Notes: generated by a model from the sequence alone, not told the origin. Positions 18,601-26,454 are shown, numbered from the stretch's first letter. The stretch: 36,739 bases of DNA from an uncultured Desulfovibrio sp. (GCA_944324555.1 CALUWU010000141.1:1-36739); one strand, 5' to 3'. Translations and numbers: made by a program.

Positions 18601-21600
18601 AACCTTCCCCGGGCTGAACTCGCGCACCACGATGGCAAAGCTCATGTCGGCCTCGGCAACGTTGTTTTCCGTCGAGGCTTCGCGGTTGGCGCCGCCGCCG
18701 TCGGGATTGTCCGCATCCGTCAGCCGGCCGTCGTACTCCACGCTCACGGCCGCCGCCTCCACGGGATAGACGCCCTCGGCGCCCGCCGCGACGGTCATGC
18801 TCATGGAGAACTGGCCGTTATTGGCCCGCAGGTATCCGGCGCCCGCCCGCAGGACGTGATACTCCGCCGCCGCGCCGGCGCCGGCGTGAATCCCCTCGCC
18901 GTCGCCCCCGGCAATGGACGCGAAGATGCGCGCAAGCTCCGAGGGATCGGTTATTTCCTCCACGCCCGCGGGCACGCCGCTCAGATGCGGCAGATGTTCC
19001 CTTGCTATAAAGACGTAGTGGGCTTCCGAGCCGTCGTCGTAATCCTCGAAGGCGGCCCGCAGCGAAATGGTCACGGTCTCGCCGGGACGCGCGCCGGGGC
19101 GCGCGCCGTCCGCCGCGAGCACGACGGCTTCGCCGGCGGCCCCGCCCGGCATGTCGGCCACGGCGTCCACCGTTACGGTCAGCTCGCCCTCAAACGGGCT
19201 TTCGGCGCCGGACGTCGTTTCCAGCGCCGTGCCGGAATACGATATGGTCGCGTCCGCGTCGCCGTTGTCGCCGGCGCGCGGCGCGTACCGCAGGCAGGCG
19301 GAGGTCAGTTCCGCGAAGGACATGCCCGCGCCGCCGGCGTCCGTAAAGGACAGCGTCGCGGACGGGCCGGTTTCGCCCGGCTGCCAGACCCGCGCGGAAA
19401 CGCACAGGGTCGGGCGTTCGGGATCGCAGACGAATTCGATTCGCGCGCCGTCCCGCAGCGCGACGCGCGTTCCGTCGGGCGCGGCGAGCGTCAGGACGCC
19501 CCGGCCGTCGTCATAGTTCAGGGTCAGGTCTGTAAAGACCTCGCCCGCGTCCTCGGGCGCCAGCGTAATCGCCGCGCCGCCCGCGACGGCGTAGTCGCCG
19601 CGATGCTGCCCGGGCTGATCGCCTTCCCAGGCCGGCCCGGCTTCGGCCGCGACCTCGCCGCTCGCCGCCGCCCAGACAAAGGCGGCCGACGCGTCGCTCA
19701 CGGCGACGTTGTTCGTCGCGTCGGTTTCCTGCCCGTATCCGTCGCCGAGATCCGTCCCTGTCGGGGTCTGGAAACCCTGATGCTCAACGGACGCGGCCCG
19801 GATTTCCAGCTTCAGGCGCCCGCCTTCCGCGCCGCCGGCGCTTTCCAGCGCGGCCGCGTCCTTCAGCACGCCCTCAAGACGCGCGTCCAGCGCGCCGCCG
19901 TGATCCCGCAGCCAGCCGTCTTCCACAGACAGGACAAAGTAGTCTTCGGCGGAGGCGCCGGGAATGCCGTCCGGCCCGTCCACCCGCGCGCAGATCGTCG
20001 CGGCGGACGCGGCGTCCAGCAGGCTGACCGCCCCGCCGAGCGCGGCGGGAATACGCAGATCGGCCAGCCATGCCTTGCTTACAAAGAGATAGTGCCGTTC
20101 GGAGCCGTCCTGAAGATCATCGCCGAAATCCGCATGAATATCGACGTCGAACGCCGCTCCGGGTTCCAGGGCCGCGCGCCCCGAATCCTTGTTGGCCGCT
20201 TCGCTCGCGGCGTCGGGCCGGTCGGCCACGGCGTCCACCCTGATCGTGATTTCATGGCTGAACTCGCCGCGCTCGCCGGTTGCCGTCTCGCGGGACGCGC
20301 CGGAAAAGACCGCCGTCACGTCGGCGTCGCTCTGGCTGCCGGCGTCGGGAACATAGCGCAGGCGGCCGTCGCTCATGAGTTCGCGCAGGGAAAGGCGGCC
20401 GGTCAGGGTATACGACGTTGCCGCGCCGTCGGGCATGACGACGGCAAGGCCCGCGCATTCCGAGGCCCCCGCGCCCTCGTTGCGGTAGGTGAAGGAAAGT
20501 TCCGCGCCGTCGGGCAGCTCAAGACGGACGTTGCCCTGCTCCAGCGTGGGAAGATCAAGGTAAAGCGAGCCTTCGCCGTCGTCATAGGCGACGGTCAGCG
20601 TATCGAGAACCTCGCTTGCGTCGGAGGGCGCGAAATCAACGACCGCCCCGCCTTCGGGCAGAAGACTGCCGGCGTGCTGGCCGGGCGCGTCGCCCTCGTG
20701 GGCGGCGTCCGCGACGACGTCAAAGGCGTTGTCCAGGCGGGCGTAACGCAGGTCTATCCCCGCGTCGACAAGGGAAACGTTGTTCCCCGCGTCGGCGTCC
20801 CGGCCGCTGCCGCCGCCGAGGTCGGCGCCGTCCGCCGGCGTTTCCACGCCCTGATGCTCCACGGCCCCGGCCCTGATATCCAGATGAAGGAGTTCTTCCT
20901 CGTCCGGCAGGACGGCGCCGTCAAGGCGCGCCGCAAGGGTGAAGTCCGCGACGCCGTCATGCTCCCGCAGCCAGGCGTCGTCCACGCGCAGGACAAAATA
21001 GCCGCCGCTCAGGCCCGCATTGGCGGCGACCCGCGCCGCTTCCGCCGCGTCCAGCAGGGACGCGCCTTCGGGCAGGCCCTCAAGGGCCGCCAGATACTGA
21101 TCGGAAATGAAGAAGTAATGCCCCTCGCTGCCGTCGGCATAGTCGCCGAACGTTGCCCGCAGGGCTATTTCAACGCTGCCGGCGCCCTTCTCCTCGTTGA
21201 CGACGATCACGGGGTTTTCGCCGGCGGCGACAACCTGCGCGGCGGCGACGTCTTCCGGCCGGTCGGCCACGGCGTCCACCACGACGACGCCGGTCAGGCT
21301 GCATTCTCCGGTTACGCCGGTGGCCGTGTCCAGCGTGTCGGCGGTAATCTTCACCGTCGCGTCGGCGTCGCCGTCGTCGCCGGCGCGGGGGACGTAGCGC
21401 AGGCCGCCGGACGTCAGCTCTTCCAGCGTCAGGCCGGGAACCTCCAGCGTCGTCTCGCCGCACGTCAGGCTGACGATGCGGGCCGGCCGCGCGGGATCAA
21501 AGGCAAAAGTCAGTTCCGCGCCGGGCGCAAGCTCAAGGGGCGGCCGCCCCTCGCCCACGCTCAGGGAGACGACGCCGCGGCTGTCGTCGTAGTCCAGCGT

Positions 21601-24600
21601 CATGCGGGTAAAGGTTTCCCCGGCGTCTTCCGGCGCGACGACCAGCGCGGCGCCGCCGGCGGTCGCGGCGTCGCCCGCATGCCGGCCGGGCTGATCGCCT
21701 TCCCAGGCCGTTTCCGCCCGCAGCTCGAACACGCCCCGGAAGGCGTCCCACTGAACTTGCGTTCCCACCTCGGTAACGGCCGCATTATTGCCCGCGTCCG
21801 CCTCGTCGTTGCCGTCGCCGGGGGTTTCCGCCTCCGGCGTGAGGAAGCCGTCGCGCTCCACGGCCACGGCCTTGACCTCCAGATTGAGCGGCGTCTTTTC
21901 CGGGCCGGCGGACGCAAGTTCCCCGGCGCTCTTCAGCGCGCCCTGAACCGTAAGGGCGACCCGCCCCTCGCGCGCGGCCAGGTAATCTGCGTCCAGTTCC
22001 CAGACCTCGTAAACGTCGTCCGCGCCGGGAATCAGGCCGGACTCGCCGTCGAGCCGCTCAAGCAGGCCGCGCAGCGCCTCGCCCGTTACCCGCGCGCCGC
22101 CCGCGAACGGACGGCCCTCGTCCAGAAGTTGCAGACTGCCGTCGGCGAGGTATCTGGTATTGACAAACAGATAGTGCGCTTCCGAACCGTCGGCCCAGTC
22201 GCTGAACACGGCGTTGACGCCGAAGGACACGGGCGCGCCTTCCGGCAGGGCCGAAAGGGGGCGGCCGTCGGCGTCCGTTCCGTAGTCGTAGACCGACGGC
22301 TCGCCGGCGGGCCTGTCGGCCACGGCGTCGACCACGACCTGCACCGTATGCGGTCCGTAAACGCCGGTTTCGCCGCTTGCCGTTTCCCGCGTCGCGCCGG
22401 AAAAGACTATTTCCACGTCCGCGTCGCTGTCGCCGCCGGCGTCGGGAACGTAGCGCAGGCCCTGCCCGCTCAGTTCGGCCAGGGTCAGCCCCGGCACCGC
22501 GAGGGTATGGACGCCGCCGGCGTCCGTATAGCTTACCGACGTGCAGCGCGCGGGGCTGGCGGGATCGTAGGAGAATACGAGCGTCGCGCCCGAGGGAATG
22601 CGCAGGGAGTCGCCGCCGGCGCTCAGCACGAGCGCGCCGGAAGCGGGCCGGCCGTCTTCCGTCGCCCAGGAGACGGTAAGGGTATCAAAGACCTCGCTGG
22701 GGTCGCCCGGCGCGACGTCGATGATCGCGCCGCCGGCGGACGCGGCGGAACCGGCGTTCTGGCCGGGCTGATCGTCTTCCCAGGCCGGCGTCCGGGCGGT
22801 AATGGCGAACGCATTTTCCAGCGTGGCCCAGGCAAAGGCGGCGGGCGCGTCCGTTACGGAAACGTTATTGGCGGCGTCGGGTTCCGCGTCGCCGTTCGCT
22901 CCCACGTCCGGGCCGGTAAGAAAACCGTCGTGTTCCACGGCCACGGCCTTGACGTCGATGCGCGCGTCGCCGTCGCCGGAGATGTCCGCGCGCAGGGTCG
23001 CTTCCAGCGGCAGCGTTATCCGCCCGTCGCCGCCCGCGTTCACGCGGATGACGAAATAGTCGTCCGCCGTCGCGCCGGGAATGCCGCCGGGGCCGTCTAT
23101 CTTTTCGCACACGGCGTTTGCCGCGGCGGCGTCAAGCGCGACGCAGGACGCGGCAAGCGCCCCGGGAACCGCGACGGAGGCAAGATATTCCCGGCTGACA
23201 AACAGATAATGCGCTTCCGATCCGTCCGCGCCGTCGCCAAAGGCGGCCGTTATATCCACGGTAAGGGTCGCGCCGGCCGCCGTCGCCTCATGCCCGCCTT
23301 CGGGGGTAACGGAACTTTCCGCCGCGGGCTTGTCGGCCACGGCGTCGCGGACGACGGTCGCCGGCGGTATGTCCGTTACGGAAACGACGTCTCCGGATCG
23401 GACGTCCATGATTCTGGCGTTCATGCCTATCACGACGTCGGCGTCGTTATCGCCGGAGGGAATGAAGCGCAGGCCGGACGCCCCGCCGGCCGCGGCGAGG
23501 TCTTCCAGCGTGGACGCCGGGGAAATGGCGCGCGTCGCTATCACGGCGCCGCCGGCGTCGAGAATTTCCACCCCGGTATACAGGGCCGATTCCGCTCCGG
23601 CCACGGCGGTAAAGCGCAGGCTGCCGCCCTCGGGCACGAGCGTGTACTCCCCGCCGGCGCCAAAGGCCACCCCGCCGCCGGCCGGCGAGCCGTCCGCCGA
23701 CGTCAGGCTGAAGGAAAGTTCGCGCGCCGCCTCAAAGGGATCGGAAAGCGCGATATGGATGGGCGCGCCGTATTCCGGCGTGGGGTCGCCGACGTGCCAG
23801 CCGGGCTGATCGCCTTCATGCACGCCGCCGGCGACCGTTACCGACGCGTCGCCCCCCGCAAGATGGACGACGACCGTCTCCTCGGTAACGGCGATATTAT
23901 TGGCAAAGTCGTATTCCTTGTCCGCCGTCTGTTCCCAGTTGGCGGGATTGTTGCCCCCGCCTTCCACAACCACGGTCGAAACCGTCGCGTCCAGACGTTC
24001 CCCGGCCGCGGCCCTGTCCGTCACGACAAGCGGCAGGCGGAGATTGATTGTTCCGTCGGCGGCGCCGTCCAGCGCGTCCAGCGCCCCGGGGTCGTCCATC
24101 CTCAAAATGATGTCGTCCGGACCGAGGTTGTCAAAATGCCGCCCGACCGCCGGATCGGGATTCTCGAACGCCCGCAGTTCCGCCGCCGTCGCCGGGGAAA
24201 GGCAGGCGGACAGTTCGCCTAGATCGCCCAGGGCAAGCAGTCCTTCGGGGTTGGCGACGACGATATAGCGCGTTTCCGCCGCGTCCGCGCCGACCGGAAC
24301 GGCGTATTCCAGCGTGAAGCCGTCGAAATCGGGAGCCTGCGCGCCGGGCGCAAGTTCCATGGCGGCCGGTTCGGCCACGGCGTCCAGAACGATGGGCATT
24401 TCGCCGGCGGCGTTGAAGGAGGCGGCGTTGTCGCCCGTTCCCTTGGTTATGGTAAACTCATAACGAAGGGAAAAATCCGCGTCGGCGCCCGCTTCGGGGT
24501 TGGGAACAAACCACGCCAGCAGCGATCCATCCTCGATCCGGTCGGAAGGCAGGGTTGCAAAGGCCCTGCCGCCGCTGACGGAACTGACCCGGGCCCCCTG

Positions 24601-26211
24601 AAAGTACAGGTCGCCGAGGTTCGCGTCGTAGCTCAGGGTTATCCACTGGCCGACGCTCTCGTCTTCCCCCATGTTGAACGTCAGGCGCACGGGCGCGGCG
24701 GAACGGGGCGCGCCCTGAAACGTCTGCGTCGCTTCCCCGGCGGCCATGCCCGTGCCTTCGGGGTCGGCGTCGGGATTGGACGCGCCGCCCGCCGCCGCGC
24801 CGCCCTCGTAGGCCCAGCCGGTGGTTATGGTTACCGTGGTTTCGATTGTCCGCACGTTGAGCCGGACGGCGTCGATATCGGTAACGGAGAAGTTATTATT
24901 GAAATCAAATTCCATGTCCGCCACGGAATTAACGGGATTCTCCTCCGCTCCGGCCCTGGCGTCGAAGATGTATTCGCCGTTTTCCATGCCTTCGGGGAGC
25001 AGAATGGGGAGACGCGGCTCAATCCTGCCGCCATGTTCCGCAAGCCAGGCGTTGCTGACCTCGATCCTGACGAATTCCCGCGCGCCGGGCGCGCCTTCGG
25101 CCGCCGGGGCGTTGTCGGCGCCGAGCCAGATCGTTTCCGGCTCGCCGGATTCCGGCGTCAGAAACATGCCTTCCGAGTCCGCGGCAAGGCGTTCCCAGTC
25201 GATTGCCCAGTCAAGGGCGGGGTCTTCCGCGGCGAGCAGCAGAAAATGCCGCTCCACGCCGTCGCCCGTTCCCTCGGGATCGCTTCTGGGGACGTCGACG
25301 TAGTCGCTGAAGGTCACGACGCCGAGGGAAAAAAACACGGCGTTTCCGTCGGCCGACGACGTCCCGCCGCTGATCGTCCGCCGGGCCGCGCCGTTTTCGT
25401 AAACCACCTCGGAGGCGGCGAGGTCGCCGCCGTCTTCCGGGCCGACGATCACGTCTTCGGTCGCGCCGCCTTCATAGCCGGGCTTGTCCGCCACGGCGTC
25501 TATGCCGAAATAGAAGCCCACGCCCGACTTTGTTTCCTTCGTTCCGCCCGTATCGTTGCCCGCGTTGATGACATAGCTCAGAACGAGGTCTTCATCGCTG
25601 TCTTCCTTGCCGCGATAGACAAGGCCGATCTGGGACAGGTCGACGGGCTTCCAGGACGAGGAGGAACTATCGATGGTGAGAACAAAAGATTTCTCGTCGC
25701 GGAAGGCCGTATATCTGTTCCCCGCAAAATCTTCCACAACCGTGCCGCTGGTCAGCTCCTTCACGCATTCCTCGCCGTTCACCGTGCCGCAGGCATAGAA
25801 GGAACCGGGCGCCTCGCCCTCGTAATCCGGCCCGAGAATCTTGATGGAGGTCAGATAGCCGTCGTTTGACGAAACGGGCATTCCGGGGCGCAGGGGCACG
25901 GGCGTCAGGGAGACGTAAATACCGGCGCCGAACTTGTTCAGGGGAATACCCTCGGCCGGGGGCGTATAGTCTCCGCCGCCCACATGCTGGTTATTTTCAT
26001 TGTCTTCAGGGAGCCAGTAATCGAAGTTCACGCCGATTTCGCTTCGCAGGCCGGGGCGCGCGGGCGTCGCATACTCAAGGGTATCCGTCGGCTGACGATC
26101 AAACCTGACGATCTCGTCGCCGGAACCGGCGGCGCCGGCCGGATTGTCGCCGGGCGTCGCGGCGCGTTCATCATTTTCTTCGCCATAAGCGCTATGCAGC
26201 ATTTCCGACAT
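9682..26211 (-). CDS. Giant type I-secreted adhesin with Ig-like and VCBS repeats
   Basis: The predicted surface adhesin has 5,509 residues, is acidic, and has no Sec signal peptide. AAAGGAGG lies 6 bases before the ATG at 26211; an earlier in-frame TTG lacks this spacing. After a unique N-terminal region (about 1-235), Ig-like repeats carry DAVAD-type strands near residues 238, 609, 955, 1295, 1645, 1993, 2349 and 2700, a period of about 348. Each is followed by a DGSE-H-Y-L/F motif, and most units also have an EGDQPGQHAG-like motif. Later, more diverged units lie near 3098, 3591, 3886, 4240 and 4446. Residues about 3286-3427 are a Gly/Ser/Trp-rich linker. Seven VCBS-like repeats of about 120 residues (LDTLRD, DADGDAV, GRYGTLYL) cover about 4600-5440. 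The last 70 residues, ending in a small hydrophobic/acidic tail, fit a C-terminal type I secretion signal. The repeats resemble those of LapA/BapA-type adhesins (T1SS-143-like). No classical RTX nonapeptides are seen. The ABC/HlyD pair at 2.4-5.5 kb is the likely exporter. Confidence 0.92.
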   Translation of the reverse strand: MSEMLHSAYGEENDERAATPGDNPAGAAGSGDEIVRFDRQPTDTLEYATPARPGLRSEIGVNFDYWLPEDNENNQHVGGGDYTPPAEGIPLNKFGAGIYVSLTPVPLRPGMPVSSNDGYLTSIKILGPDYEGEAPGSFYACGTVNGEECVKELTSGTVVEDFAGNRYTAFRDEKSFVLTIDSSSSSWKPVDLSQIGLVYRGKEDSDEDLVLSYVINAGNDTGGTKETKSGVGFYFGIDAVADKPGYEGGATEDVIVGPEDGGDLAASEVVYENGAARRTISGGTSSADGNAVFFSLGVVTFSDYVDVPRSDPEGTGDGVERHFLLLAAEDPALDWAIDWERLAADSEGMFLTPESGEPETIWLGADNAPAAEGAPGAREFVRIEVSNAWLAEHGGRIEPRLPILLPEGMENGEYIFDARAGAEENPVNSVADMEFDFNNNFSVTDIDAVRLNVRTIETTVTITTGWAYEGGAAAGGASNPDADPEGTGMAAGEATQTFQGAPRSAAPVRLTFNMGEDESVGQWITLSYDANLGDLYFQGARVSSVSGGRAFATLPSDRIEDGSLLAWFVPNPEAGADADFSLRYEFTITKGTGDNAASFNAAGEMPIVLDAVAEPAAMELAPGAQAPDFDGFTLEYAVPVGADAAETRYIVVANPEGLLALGDLGELSACLSPATAAELRAFENPDPAVGRHFDNLGPDDIILRMDDPGALDALDGAADGTINLRLPLVVTDRAAAGERLDATVSTVVVEGGGNNPANWEQTADKEYDFANNIAVTEETVVVHLAGGDASVTVAGGVHEGDQPGWHVGDPTPEYGAPIHIALSDPFEAARELSFSLTSADGSPAGGGVAFGAGGEYTLVPEGGSLRFTAVAGAESALYTGVEILDAGGAVIATRAISPASTLEDLAAAGGASGLRFIPSGDNDADVVIGMNARIMDVRSGDVVSVTDIPPATVVRDAVADKPAAESSVTPEGGHEATAAGATLTVDITAAFGDGADGSEAHYLFVSREYLASVAVPGALAASCVALDAAAANAVCEKIDGPGGIPGATADDYFVIRVNAGGDGRITLPLEATLRADISGDGDARIDVKAVAVEHDGFLTGPDVGANGDAEPDAANNVSVTDAPAAFAWATLENAFAITARTPAWEDDQPGQNAGSAASAGGAIIDVAPGDPSEVFDTLTVSWATEDGRPASGALVLSAGGDSLRIPSGATLVFSYDPASPARCTSVSYTDAGGVHTLAVPGLTLAELSGQGLRYVPDAGGDSDADVEIVFSGATRETASGETGVYGPHTVQVVVDAVADRPAGEPSVYDYGTDADGRPLSALPEGAPVSFGVNAVFSDWADGSEAHYLFVNTRYLADGSLQLLDEGRPFAGGARVTGEALRGLLERLDGESGLIPGADDVYEVWELDADYLAAREGRVALTVQGALKSAGELASAGPEKTPLNLEVKAVAVERDGFLTPEAETPGDGNDEADAGNNAAVTEVGTQVQWDAFRGVFELRAETAWEGDQPGRHAGDAATAGGAALVVAPEDAGETFTRMTLDYDDSRGVVSLSVGEGRPPLELAPGAELTFAFDPARPARIVSLTCGETTLEVPGLTLEELTSGGLRYVPRAGDDGDADATVKITADTLDTATGVTGECSLTGVVVVDAVADRPEDVAAAQVVAAGENPVIVVNEEKGAGSVEIALRATFGDYADGSEGHYFFISDQYLAALEGLPEGASLLDAAEAARVAANAGLSGGYFVLRVDDAWLREHDGVADFTLAARLDGAVLPDEEELLHLDIRAGAVEHQGVETPADGADLGGGSGRDADAGNNVSLVDAGIDLRYARLDNAFDVVADAAHEGDAPGQHAGSLLPEGGAVVDFAPSDASEVLDTLTVAYDDGEGSLYLDLPTLEQGNVRLELPDGAELSFTYRNEGAGASECAGLAVVMPDGAATSYTLTGRLSLRELMSDGRLRYVPDAGSQSDADVTAVFSGASRETATGERGEFSHEITIRVDAVADRPDAASEAANKDSGRAALEPGAAFDVDIHADFGDDLQDGSERHYLFVSKAWLADLRIPAALGGAVSLLDAASAATICARVDGPDGIPGASAEDYFVLSVEDGWLRDHGGALDARLEGVLKDAAALESAGGAEGGRLKLEIRAASVEHQGFQTPTGTDLGDGYGQETDATNNVAVSDASAAFVWAAASGEVAAEAGPAWEGDQPGQHRGDYAVAGGAAITLAPEDAGEVFTDLTLNYDDGRGVLTLAAPDGTRVALRDGARIEFVCDPERPTLCVSARVWQPGETGPSATLSFTDAGGAGMSFAELTSACLRYAPRAGDNGDADATISYSGTALETTSGAESPFEGELTVTVDAVADMPGGAAGEAVVLAADGARPGARPGETVTISLRAAFEDYDDGSEAHYVFIAREHLPHLSGVPAGVEEITDPSELARIFASIAGGDGEGIHAGAGAAAEYHVLRAGAGYLRANNGQFSMSMTVAAGAEGVYPVEAAAVSVEYDGRLTDADNPDGGGANREASTENNVAEADMSFAIVVREFSPGKVSASLESEWVYENDRSEGDETWHGPDDDGDRDRGAVISFSGQGEGNVISSVTFEYAMPSNGAAEPHRIQSFNPDGSVNTDATVSMDLAGKPGTVVVTVTAGNPWAGVGELRFIPGDNYDNADVDITVVNVEVADPFLHQTTEDDPGWGSGVSPDGATLHVRVDAVAQAPELGDFAVSHDRDNPVVAGEDIRIAGRVSFEDTADGSEEHFLLLEIQDGYYPESVTLTFDGASVDIPIVHYSADPAREANYTLQQLVAADDGRPHLFVKLPVDAALAELAGGRQLERMDGISLDATYQTREWAAEGASLRFAAIAAEDVESVREYDADWNIVNDELPFDKRLEQYVPGLAVTDNNTAVTVAAQAAYVYWDETGGDAVNFRGWVFENDRPADHQRETIYILNREDPQTDIVHSWPLAPELSPADAETGRDYGTGMELEIPEHTREISITQRGGAGQGDFYFLPETVWRAYASRSPAPEADTALARYRVDPGGEPARASEGGEYMLVFIPSNEPLDAAAHDEAGAAHGDGDVRFDYELLVDQYGPNNELRGQKKFLGENMVVRVDAVANQAENLEANAPGVDPFSLWDIPGATSSFELSVDFHDLDATEDHYVLVEMPPNFAFRCGDYLYQPGAVGSVSPQDQDAFYTHVMTDAEGRQSFIRYYKIPVDMADIDPVTGRAAVTVEFLRQPGMPLSADYPSSQNLTYGALTEDKTSSRWDSYNPADPNFINRKGADGEYTFDNNTSVIIRNGIGNGADDDGNSPGWPGVEVTPGGSGGAGGGVIIDWGGGGGGSGGSGGTGGGAGGSGPGGNWSGGYWPGFGGGDEEEGSGSGGSGGRLDEFWNPSGPGGGGQWWEEQGGGSGGGSGSSSIEEWIPGGGGGWTDLPDDGHGGYLPDGSDNPWIASRGEGLALEWVFENSTPFGNTEAGQYNAVMPTQIFLTGERPDAACLKIFIPDGEANHLITWDGNLSSWRLEDATIYPRATLILKGDQAMPIPVERVEGGFEYAIPTPGGQLPGGQELFMMLAPDSMGEDFQIGVSWEDAEGRLLSSGNVDVMVDAVAQWANFQFSEEEGVYGVTGEEPSTLVHTEVEIAFLDQDGSESNFLLLEKIPGVLPLHADGNGGYEAPEEVYLEGRTYYRITPSETELQSGKVQLEISVNEELLSPMYIENDIEHDGQIFTGVRLNVGALTQEGQTGVPAIGGEPANWEYTLKNNTALNLQDDALTIVISRAEGEGGDNAIMAKEGPAPEDNLVWLDPGNPESALRLTMDGNDILTSLMFTEASGNGEFLYRDADGLLRPVPLNEDMTRAYQEGRICHRQNRYDDSDARLSWTATVTDGLTGDADTVSGTLSVAVDAVADADEIHLGFPSLDRDAGTLTQTLRFDDHEGNEQHYAVIAPDIYRVIGKRAQALDGDGQWHTLDVETILDPDGKPYYAVRLDGLLDADGATTVRFELHELNVPGIENFPVISGGVSMEPNAGGEAGDREMDLSDNWAVNTKAEFVGQGVVSTENIALVVDAIEEDDVEGAPIVLSGELAENDALVSAVLTFSPREGEPLAGVPGDQIATIVYGGRCFAVTLDDAGAASAAVDFGAGFDPAADFRILWGAARMENGVLEVLELNHAADGTLNLNADFTLRNRLTGQTGTVSGADPDGVPLVPAADAAKGVSGVATAVNGQPAEPAAPVGAAADSVTVVVSGAFADTDGSERHYLLLEVPEGWQASAPGGEYEVLEGVRYYRMSVDGAEAAPSVEVTLVSPDGLNGETRLATAARSVESDGGVAFVRGEDVVLNMSDVASSGLSVALEPVLEDGLLPLADMALARLVGNDGNDRLLSVVFTDLKGGAIVRADGTPAEEPSFTAEQLASGAWFYRPASDYAGELDEDGRPLPVELTYNAVLGETNTGATASLEGLTLAVAVTPVADRPENAGGVSGTPELGDVQTGHKAAISVTLEATFGDTDGSEEHFFVLGGPRGVAVKPGEGYTVNLLSPEETAALGLPAGFPQDAPLYKVALRDGASASVSLDVNLEATTTVYNGGDLFVVGASSELRADGSRHYACSDAGALTLPPPIGQEIGNNAPVAEESAARLDSLRAAVVEGAVAMNIDPDGDAVTPGGLRFGETPGARGVVDGRDCYTVRGEYGTLHLFDDGTYRYALDPERRGAVGDEVFEYTMKDAWGGEGASRIVVSLSAENTAPEAEAVTARLDSVRETSVAGSLVFRDAEGDAVSVAGVDGSGGLVNLGTAEEPRWGFRTAGEYGALEVWEDGGEWRYAYTLNAGARGETRDESFALTLRDALGMEARASLAVDLFNENRNPTAENVRVGLDTLRDADGAVSGALSVSDADGDAVTLIAAAGYDGAAGDWVTDDGGRPALAAAGRYGTLYLYQDGANLSYRYVLTNRPEGGAAAEESFVYTVDDGNLGATSASIVVDLSNANGAPEILGDLNAELDTLRDAGRVVEGALVFRDPDFNADQGRADRVTLAGLEYNGASGAADGSGGFTVNGAYGVFHIDASGAYTYTLSPGHAGAVGEESFTVAVADEFGATRRETVDISLLVRNQNPVASSGAVDLNTLRGGGRASGQVTLTDADGDAVTVSGLSGLGQGVWDVDPEGNPAFVALGRYGLLYLRENGAYSYVLNDAARGESGIDEFAFSVKDGFGGAASGSIRVNLDAANAAPTIGGEVSASIGGAIDRYEDEIVRESGRIVWSDADGDAIGFVSVGGASLPVSGTVEVEGRYGTLALTTNGGNEASWVYSLNPGLDAEGITDTDTFGIVIRDIYGGETAGELSVHLAPLSHAPECDDVNFNWPRTPSGTPVSFLEGNLSFRDTDMAYNPDERLTLNVNGTDVVDAAVVAGRYGSLTIAPDGAFTYTTERIGEDLLEDFVCTVTDAAGNTARGRLYIRLSDNAPVFPNTGNTEEGVFSTENGEESFSALFSLMNMADTAFDAGLPDVSVMAAAPAEPVEIALASVPLPYDTDATQQLGN
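15930..16360 (-). other. Glycine-rich linker region inside the adhesin
   Basis: This segment codes for residues about 3286-3427, largely Gly and Ser with interspersed Trp, Tyr, Pro and acidic clusters (for example GGGGGGSGGSGG, WWEEQGG, DEEEGSGSGG). It separates two Ig-like repeats and accounts for the one long interval between DAVA motifs (3098 to 3591). It is probably a flexible or sticky spacer within the fibre. Confidence 0.8.
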
Positions 26212-26272
26212 GACCAACCTCCTTTCTTCAACGGCGCGCCGGGCGCGGCAGGCTTTCGAACAGCTTGTTTCC

Positions 26273-26413
26273 AGAGCATTTTTCCCTTGAAAAAGGCGAA
26301 CGCGCGGCGGCGCGGCGCTGCCCGGCCAGAAGCGTTCGGAAAAAACAGCGATTTTCCGCGAAACGACAGGCCGTACGCTTTGAAACGCGACGCGTTCAAA
26401 CTGAAAATACTCT
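26273..26413 (+). repeat. Dispersed ~140-bp element, copy A
   Basis: This full-length copy starts AGAGCATTTTTCCC and ends GAAAATACTCT, giving imperfect inverted ends (AGAGCATTTT against AGAGTATTTT on the other strand). It contains the shared blocks CTTGAAAAAGGCGAACGCG, CGGAAAAAAC, GACAGGCCGTACGCTTTGAA and CGCGTTCAAACTG. Copy B at 33951-34095 aligns along its whole length in the opposite orientation. It lies within the adhesin 5' leader. Confidence 0.75.
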
Positions 26414-26454
26414 AGACAAAAATCTATTTTTCTTTTTGTCTACAGTATAGACAA
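26413..26454. promoter_or_regulatory. Candidate operator: palindrome TTGTCTA-N5-TAGACAA plus a third half-site
   Basis: Positions 26436-26454 form a perfect inverted repeat of TTGTCTA and TAGACAA with a 5-nt spacer; a third TAGACAA lies at 26413-26419. Read on the minus strand, toward the adhesin, the palindrome contains TATACT, a good -10 box, so a bound protein would cover the promoter. No good -35 stands 17 bases away, which would suit an activated promoter. The distance to the adhesin start is about 225 bp. Confidence 0.5.

Noticed and set aside
16669-24222. Even longer plus-strand open frame (2,517 codons) opposite the adhesin
   Set aside because: It reflects the same codon effect over the regular adhesin repeats. 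The minus frame has clear domains and a strong ribosome site.
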